Below the pieces are notes generated by a model, which did no database searches, was not told the origin of the DNA, and worked only from the letters and a program-made list of their open reading frames with translations. The position numbers and the translations under genes are program-made. Below, piece after piece: positions 26,401-30,471 of a stretch of 30,471 nt of DNA. Position 1 is the first letter of the stretch; the number at the start of each line of letters is the position of its first letter. This DNA comes from a virus, in IMG/VR virus record IMGVR_UViG_3300043444_000316, positions 1-30,471 of that record; one strand, given 5' to 3'.

Positions 26401-29400
26401 ATTGCATTATCTGCAACCACTGATGCAAACTTAAGACCTTTAGCTTTAGGGTCTGCAATATAAGTTGCAACATCATACGCACTTAATCTTCTTGCAACAC
26501 CTTCCGGAACAGTTACTTTGTTCTTTACCCAATAGTAATAGACATTACTAAAAGAGTTTGAAATAGGATTCCAAACTTGTTTAATAGAAATAACAGAGTT
26601 ATCAGCAAACTTAGGTTGTCCGCTGATTCCTTGAGCTAGTCCTTCATTAGTGTCTGCTATTGCACTCCATTCGCTAGGCAAATATGTAGTTCTAACCCAT
26701 TCATACACATCAACCATTGAGCCAGGGAAAAGCGTATTCCAGCTGTTTCTTCTAAACTCAAGTTCTCCTTGTTCATACCATACATATTTGACTGAACTTA
26801 AATCCCACCATAGTTCGCCAACGTGTTCATCTAGCCAGTTATTGTTTGTATTCGCAACAACACCATTAATACCGATAGAATAAACAGCAGGGTCAAATAG
26901 AGATTTAAAACTCAACTCTTGATCTGCAAGTCCAGAAATTTTACCCTTTAGTGGATCAATTATTTCTAAGTAATCGACAACAATTTCTTTATCAACATCA
27001 ATTGTTCTAATAGTCTTAATGTTGCTTAGATCGACTAATGCTGTTTCTTTCCTAAACAATTTCCAACTACTTAAACTATCAGAATTAGAGTCATAGAAAT
27101 ATATATCTCCCATTTGAGAATTATCTTTGCTCAATCCAGGAGCGCCTACAATAACGCCTGTTTCAAATACAAACGAGCTGTTGCCGTATAATTGCCCAGG
27201 TGTCGATAATTGATTGTATAATTCTTCGCCGAAGACAAACTTAGCATTTTCTTTTACAAAGGTAAAGGCTGCTCCAGAATTCTTAATCGTTGAGAAGAAT
27301 CTTGTTGTATCAGAGTCAAAGGTAGTACTTGATTCTCTAGGAATACTACTTGTATCTAATACATATTTTTCTTTAGTACTGTCTTGTCTAGTATATGTAT
27401 CAAAGGATGCGAACGGCTTGTGACTTGACCCGGTGCTAGATATTATTAAAGTTTTTCCGTCAGGAGCAACATTAATTACACTACCAAAATCAAAACCGTT
27501 GTTAGTATAAGGATTGTCAATAACATGATCTAGCACATATTGGCCAGATGTTAGTTTTAGAACAAAAACTTTTCCTGTTCTTACTAGATTATCGCTCGCT
27601 TTAATCGCAGAAATAAACAAGTAATCGCCTGTTCTATCCATTGCAATACTTTCTGCAAAACCCGAACCTGGGCTAACAAAAGTTAAACCAGTGATAACTT
27701 GAACATTTGTATAAGTGTCGTAGTCACTAGAAGTATATACATAGACTGCGCCAGTAGAAGTTGTCCAGCCAGGAGCAGCTACAGCAACTCTAGATCCTGT
27801 ATAGTTACCGGCAATAGCGTGTCCAAAACGACTATTAGCAGTTAGTCCCGTTGCCGGCAATTCAATACTAGTGCTTGCAGTAATTGATAAACTTGCAGTT
27901 GTAATAGTGTCTATTACATTATGATATACTGCACCCACATCACTATCCTGACCAGGACTTGATACAAACACAATCTTAGAAGATGTTGATACATTGCCAA
28001 CAAAAATATCATGACCAAACTGAGCATTGGACTGCGGATCAGGGCTTGCAATAACTGTATCAAATAATTCTTCGTTATTATCAAAATCGTATCTAACAAT
28101 CTTAACTAGACCTTGTTCAACAAGTGCTGAAGTAGAAGAAGTTAAATTAACTGTACTAAATTTATTAGCAGAAGTTACATGTCTAACATAGGAAGCAGAA
28201 GGTGCTCCAATAAACACTAGACTGTTATCTTGGTCAAATTTAATTGCTGTTCCAAATAACGAAGAATTAGTTCCTGTGAAATATTTTTCAACTTTAGAAG
28301 GGTTAGGATTAATAATTCCTGCAGACAGTACATCGTCTTGTCCTACACCTGTTCTTTTGTATAGATAAACTCTTCCGTAAGAATCAGATAATCCTGCATC
28401 ATAGAAGAAGTTAGGGGACGATACTGCAAATTTATTTCCGTCGTCACTACCTGTTATACTATAACCATATTGTTGATTTTCACTTAAGGTATAGGCAACA
28501 TAAGGAGAACTGTATTCAAAAGAATTAAAGTTAGCAGACTTTTGATAGACCGCCCATTTACCCGAGCCGTCGTCATCAACCCATATTTTTTCGTCAGCTT
28601 CAAATCTATCAAGAGCAGCAGATGCTCTGATGTCGTCAAAACTGTTAAATCTTACATTAACAAATTTAAACAGAAGACCTACTTGAGGAACGAATGGTGT
28701 TGATAAGCTAGTTAATACAGACGGAATTACAAATTGATTTAAATTAACGATCTCATCAACAGTATAAACTCCGTCTAATTGAGGATCAAATTGGCTTATA
28801 CTAATAATATCGCCGACTGATAAATTATGTCTAAACTCGGTAGTAATTAAAACACTAGCTCCAGGGCTATAGACGCTAGCATCAGTAATTCGAGTAGTAG
28901 TTTGAGTATAGCGAACAACTTCCCAGCTGCCGTTTGGAAGGAATCCAATCCAAACAGTGTCGCCGTCTTTCAACGAACGGTTATTAGCAATGTCTAATAA
29001 GCTGTCTCTATTAAAGGCTGTGGCAGTAACATCATCAAGTCTTACATAACCTGCAGAAGGTAAAATAGCGACACTGTCTGATAACAGTGTGCTAGTTGTA
29101 AGGAAAGGACTACTGTTATAATCTTTTGGCTTAATAACAATTCCGTCCGGAGTCTCATAACTGATAAACTCGTTAGGTTCAACTGGACTAGCTTCAACAA
29201 ACTCAATTAGTTGAGGATTTTCTTTAAACTTTAATTCGTCAAGAGTAAATTCAAGTGTTTCACTGTTAGCAAACGCACCAAAGTCTCCAACTCTAAATGC
29301 CCAGTCTTCGTAGTAATCAATGTATCCGCCTTGAGATACAATACTAGCTTTAGCTAGTTTGCTGATTGTGTTTTTAGTACCTTTCTCTTTGATATAACCT

Positions 29401-30471
29401 TGATAGAATTTGTACTGACTAGTTGCATTTGTAAAGATATTGTCAAGATAAGTTCTTGGGCTATATCCAACTAGGTGTTGTGCAAGAGCCTGTTGGCTTG
29501 CATCAAAGTTGTCAATATCAAGACTGTAGAAATCTTCAAACTGTCCAATCTTATAATCAAAGTTAGGTAGCAGTTCTGCAACAGGCTTGTTACCTAATAC
29601 ATTCCATTCGTTGAAGTTAAATTCTTCAGATCCTATTGTTTTGGAAATAGCAGAATAATAATTGCCTGCATAGAAAACAACGTCGCCTGTAGAGTAGTCT
29701 GTATATTTTTCCCAATTAGAAATTTGTGCTTCGTCGTAGATGAATCCGGGACTGAACATGTCGCCGTTCCATCCAGCTGTTATAAATCCTAGAAGTTTAA
29801 TTCTACGTTGGCGATATCCTGTTTCAGGATCGTAAATAACATCATTAAACAACGAAGAGTTGTTTAAAATCAATGTATGTTCTTTTTGTACTAGATTTAT
29901 TCTAACAAAATAAATTCCGTCATTAGTGTTAGATGTCTTAACAACAAAAACATTTTCATCACGAGCAGTTGAAATGTTCTTACTTGACATAACAGTACCG
30001 TCTGCTCGTAGCACACTGTAGTCATAGAAAATATTAGTTAAACTATCTGCAACTGCGGTAGAATCTTCAAACTTTAAAGAGTTAGCGAACGGGCTTAGTG
30101 TAATAACACTACCTGTTGCCCACTTTTGTGTTGTCCAGTATAACGCTTCTTTAGAAGAGAATGTCCAGTCAATAACTTCAGTAAGTTCTTTGTTGTATTC
30201 GTCAAAAATACAACCTTGACTTTCTAGCCAACGACCATACCCGAGAATTACTGCATATAAGTCTTCAACAGAAGTATATTCAGTTCCATAAGAAACTTCG
30301 ACTGGAGTTTTACTAAACTTAGAAGGACGGCGTACAGAAACACCGCCTACTACAGGAAGAGCAGGCAATGGTTGAAACTTAGTTAGGTCAAATGATTGTC
30401 CAGAATTATGTCCAACTTTTGTTCTATAATATTTGCCGAGATATCTAACAACTTGTCCTTGCTTATAGTAT
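20496..30471 (-). CDS. Giant multidomain virion protein (over 3,300 residues), 5' end outside window
   Basis: The frame is open to the window edge. The first base pair of note, a TTG at 30368, is not a credible start, because 34 further codons upstream stay open and read on smoothly ([13 protein letters not shown]). Residue numbers below count from 30368. The edge segment and residues about 217-262 ([16 protein letters not shown]...W) share a short aromatic module like carbohydrate-binding ones. Residues about 630-1095 hold seven FG-GAP-like blades. Near 1490-1590 and 1866-1925 are G-x-GY strand repeats. About 2440-2620 is nidogen-like ([22 protein letters not shown]). About 2660-2960 has repeated V-x-VNG units. 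Near 2993 begins another beta domain ([13 protein letters not shown]). There is no enzyme motif. It is probably a baseplate or fibre component that contacts the host surface; the precise role is unknown. Confidence 0.85.
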   Translation of the reverse strand, partial: YYKQGQVVRYLGKYYRTKVGHNSGQSFDLTKFQPLPALPVVGGVSVRRPSKFSKTPVEVSYGTEYTSVEDLYAVILGYGRWLESQGCIFDEYNKELTEVIDWTFSSKEALYWTTQKWATGSVITLSPFANSLKFEDSTAVADSLTNIFYDYSVLRADGTVMSSKNISTARDENVFVVKTSNTNDGIYFVRINLVQKEHTLILNNSSLFNDVIYDPETGYRQRRIKLLGFITAGWNGDMFSPGFIYDEAQISNWEKYTDYSTGDVVFYAGNYYSAISKTIGSEEFNFNEWNVLGNKPVAELLPNFDYKIGQFEDFYSLDIDNFDASQQALAQHLVGYSPRTYLDNIFTNATSQYKFYQGYIKEKGTKNTISKLAKASIVSQGGYIDYYEDWAFRVGDFGAFANSETLEFTLDELKFKENPQLIEFVEASPVEPNEFISYETPDGIVIKPKDYNSSPFLTTSTLLSDSVAILPSAGYVRLDDVTATAFNRDSLLDIANNRSLKDGDTVWIGFLPNGSWEVVRYTQTTTRITDASVYSPGASVLITTEFRHNLSVGDIISISQFDPQLDGVYTVDEIVNLNQFVIPSVLTSLSTPFVPQVGLLFKFVNVRFNSFDDIRASAALDRFEADEKIWVDDDGSGKWAVYQKSANFNSFEYSSPYVAYTLSENQQYGYSITGSDDGNKFAVSSPNFFYDAGLSDSYGRVYLYKRTGVGQDDVLSAGIINPNPSKVEKYFTGTNSSLFGTAIKFDQDNSLVFIGAPSASYVRHVTSANKFSTVNLTSSTSALVEQGLVKIVRYDFDNNEELFDTVIASPDPQSNAQFGHDIFVGNVSTSSKIVFVSSPGQDSDVGAVYHNVIDTITTASLSITASTSIELPATGLTANSRFGHAIAGNYTGSRVAVAAPGWTTSTGAVYVYTSSDYDTYTNVQVITGLTFVSPGSGFAESIAMDRTGDYLFISAIKASDNLVRTGKVFVLKLTSGQYVLDHVIDNPYTNNGFDFGSVINVAPDGKTLIISSTGSSHKPFASFDTYTRQDSTKEKYVLDTSSIPRESSTTFDSDTTRFFSTIKNSGAAFTFVKENAKFVFGEELYNQLSTPGQLYGNSSFVFETGVIVGAPGLSKDNSQMGDIYFYDSNSDSLSSWKLFRKETALVDLSNIKTIRTIDVDKEIVVDYLEIIDPLKGKISGLADQELSFKSLFDPAVYSIGINGVVANTNNNWLDEHVGELWWDLSSVKYVWYEQGELEFRRNSWNTLFPGSMVDVYEWVRTTYLPSEWSAIADTNEGLAQGISGQPKFADNSVISIKQVWNPISNSFSNVYYYWVKNKVTVPEGVARRLSAYDVATYIADPKAKGLKFASVVADNAIMLTNMESSLVGRTINLSIDIDSSGKETNKHTEWLLLQDGNASSVPNTLLVRKTIDSLLGKDILGNSVPDPMLSDRQKYGVGFRPRQSMFKDRIGALRTLVEYSNSILATNNIVDSVSLKRFLSKDEIPNSRLGTYDVLVEDLIERDFTIVTRNLKKASLSCTIKHGRINSVTIDNPGFGYGTQDKTLTLSNGETSTYVGPTVVIEGDGVEALITTEVNIVGELVAATVVNTGKNFTSAPTLTVRPFSVIVRADDTVNGRWSRYEWDYDAKVFLRKYTQSFNTQDFWTYIDWVDTTYNPAQDIIATIDAPYQLPSVASVPAGNYIKVRNGGDGRYIILRRRSADSGVGTFNDKYDLIYQEKGTIKIDGAIWNYKDSVYGWDQVSGWDQTAFDQNPAKETENIIYGLLEDVFVGPLKVYYNKLFFKLVKYAMSEQKFLDWAFKTSFINVYNYAGALDQRPVYKLNNESYYQDYINETKPYHTKIRNFTNNYTATDLSTTVITDFDLPSTYSSSQGKFVPVTFGRAELNTYPWKNWLQNYSYSLESIDVYDGGSGYEIPPVVEIVPQVGDTTGTGAKAVAYIALGKVSQIIVTDPGAGYTATPVVNLIGGGPTDLIPARVAPRMTNGLVRSNSITMKFDRVSGYNEITTSTAYDSYVANGITREFALTWAPDPDKNNITVRVNGIRELTGDYEIVRYTEKVNGYSKQFGKLVLSYVPRKLSSITIEYRKDHSLYHAVDRIRDFYAPTSGMPGNTATLLMHGLEYPGVTIDTLPFEVSKGWDSTPFGESNWDDFVPEVGSYETRGPRITATVSANTTSGAGTVLYFDVTEDKDIVNLKVGSTVTISTVVYSVTSSTFIPLDIENQTDPRWKVVLDTPVGVATGTSLAFVNPAPLVYTLPFVPANGDVYNAYVKYSGSNTFVRVDTTATVFIGNGYVSTISVAEIYNSDDRVLFRLETSDGSAPVVDLDLDTYINPNGINSPGWYYDSINGRMELTKSDDLEDINIDGDALVSATNSYGPEENLPGRVTDSLGINVYTYPKSGAALMINKKYLKDAFTDRYPIGFTPPNNQSVEVLLNNRLLSYGVDYTIDYLTNEVVFLDDPYAGIRGPYFSPAAVLPRRENINNPIASTAGDDTYTGPYSLGFSWNMFGTLYNEVYVGTNGYLTFGGGDDSWTPLVPGIIDFPAIYIEYCDLWQDYGTNSVGQTIPLSTGETPGLFLSNGEIGNFVYWRLRFQGGHYNQRIGTTSIPAYQYEVTLYSDGTNQYIEMIYENTWRGTNFNGDQGFVTGVALGRSGSVPGTGIFVDDANIQNNTSHVFYSTSNGGNWQYAGQGSFDAFKNQNPDPELLSITTMSVGGKNFLEKASVPITYTSGQRVFDFASNYADVNSAYVTVNGIKRTDYTLTGNQKSGTSGRVVVTFNTDLAVGDLLQVWFFASDNKAFSEVQEQIISATTGTSQFTLTYAPGNIQPYHSQIIVERDGVRLSPPDTVYYSAANGVRSFSLDQHIDYPQGLPDRAKLEVYVNGQRTAFSQSVQLNQDNNSVDFAETALSNSDVVAITILRDHDYYVVNNQLVLTDRVDVSSASVIKVTSFTNHDNSLFRRERFKGRSSGIFKLSRTVVDINYVWVEVNGKPITREFDFRIESDQRTVVINKRFKLRSSDTVVVMSVVDQTSEKLIGYRIFHDNLGRTHYKRISQENTTQLADDLRPTDTFITVEDASVLTPPNHAKNRPGVILIDGERIEFYKLEGNKLSWLRRGTLGTGVKTLHKESSVVLDQGNGQNIPVSETKRLDKFVINSTTNTLLTMTNVIVENTVDFDQVEVIYQGRVLRKPISDTYTSLFNNGVKTVKNTTSTYKITDVSIGYDSGDINSAGTSTLVALTAEFSINTATNAISLNFTPTVGAEVRVVQAVSQEVGFEYSDAHIRNVEQVKFLLERPSFLPDKYYYGQNTATDQYIVLETGDTLDSESGEPLVGQ
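27085..28480 (-). repeat. Seven FG-GAP-like blades within the giant protein (probable beta-propeller)
   Basis: Seven successive units of about 60-70 residues have the pattern (F/Y)G-x-(S/A)(I/V)...D-G...(V/I)-(F/A)-(I/V)-(G/S)-(A/S)-P...G-x-(V/I)-(Y/F). Core examples are KFAVSSP, LVFIGAP, IVFVSSP, RVAVAAP, YLFISAI, TLIISST and GVIVGAP. The unit number and total length fit an integrin-alpha-like seven-bladed propeller. Confidence 0.65.

Noticed and set aside
25876-26463. A 195-residue + strand open frame inside the giant gene
   Set aside because: It is opposite a clearly coding region, has a low-complexity Leu/Ser composition and no Shine-Dalgarno.

Overview
The window reads as part of the genome of a T4-like tailed phage (myovirus type) of an aquatic bacterium. 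The evidence is a dense, almost gap-free set of overlapping genes, a 5' nuclease of the T4 RNase H kind, GTP cyclohydrolase I and QueE on the phage genome, a free-standing HNH homing endonuclease, and more than 20 kb of fibre or baseplate type structural genes, including a tail-collar protein and a giant protein of over 3,300 residues. The host cannot be named from the sequence. Two promoters match the bacterial sigma-70 consensus, and the DNA is AT-rich. No tRNA, rRNA, CRISPR array, integrase or IS element was seen.

Layout. (1) Positions 1-6740, + strand, enzymes and small proteins: the end of a nucleotide-sugar (UDP-glucose type) dehydrogenase, GTP cyclohydrolase I, a small basic protein, a cupin-like protein, a MazG-like pyrophosphohydrolase, a homing endonuclease inserted at the start of queE, queE itself, a coiled-coil protein, a 5'-3' exonuclease, and four small unknown genes. 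Most of these genes overlap or are a few bases apart, so they are probably co-transcribed. FolE and QueE catalyse two steps towards 7-deazaguanines (preQ0), which suggests DNA base modification or queuosine supply; QueD and QueC are not in the window. (2) Positions 6741-9257, + strand: a MoxR-type AAA+ ATPase and a metallopeptidase-like/VWA protein. Each has its own consensus sigma-70 promoter, and a strong terminator lies between them. (3) Positions 9270-10403, + strand: three small unknown genes. (4) Positions 10402-10428: a bidirectional terminator where the two arms of the window converge; both stop codons lie inside it. (5) Positions 10427-30471, - strand, structural genes. In transcription order these are a giant multidomain protein (its 5' end lies beyond the window), a collagen-like protein with a cupredoxin-like end, a 220-residue probable structural protein, and four adjacent fibre-like proteins that share one N-terminal domain but carry different C-terminal ends.

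The points most worth a second look are: the duplicated and mostly synonymously diverged queE start on both sides of the homing endonuclease; the AAA+/VWA pair under separate sigma-70 promoters; the four-paralogue fibre cassette; the collagen-cupredoxin fusion with a Cys-His-Met copper-site-like pattern; and a probable seven-bladed integrin-like propeller inside the giant protein. All family assignments come from reading motifs by eye; no database search was run.
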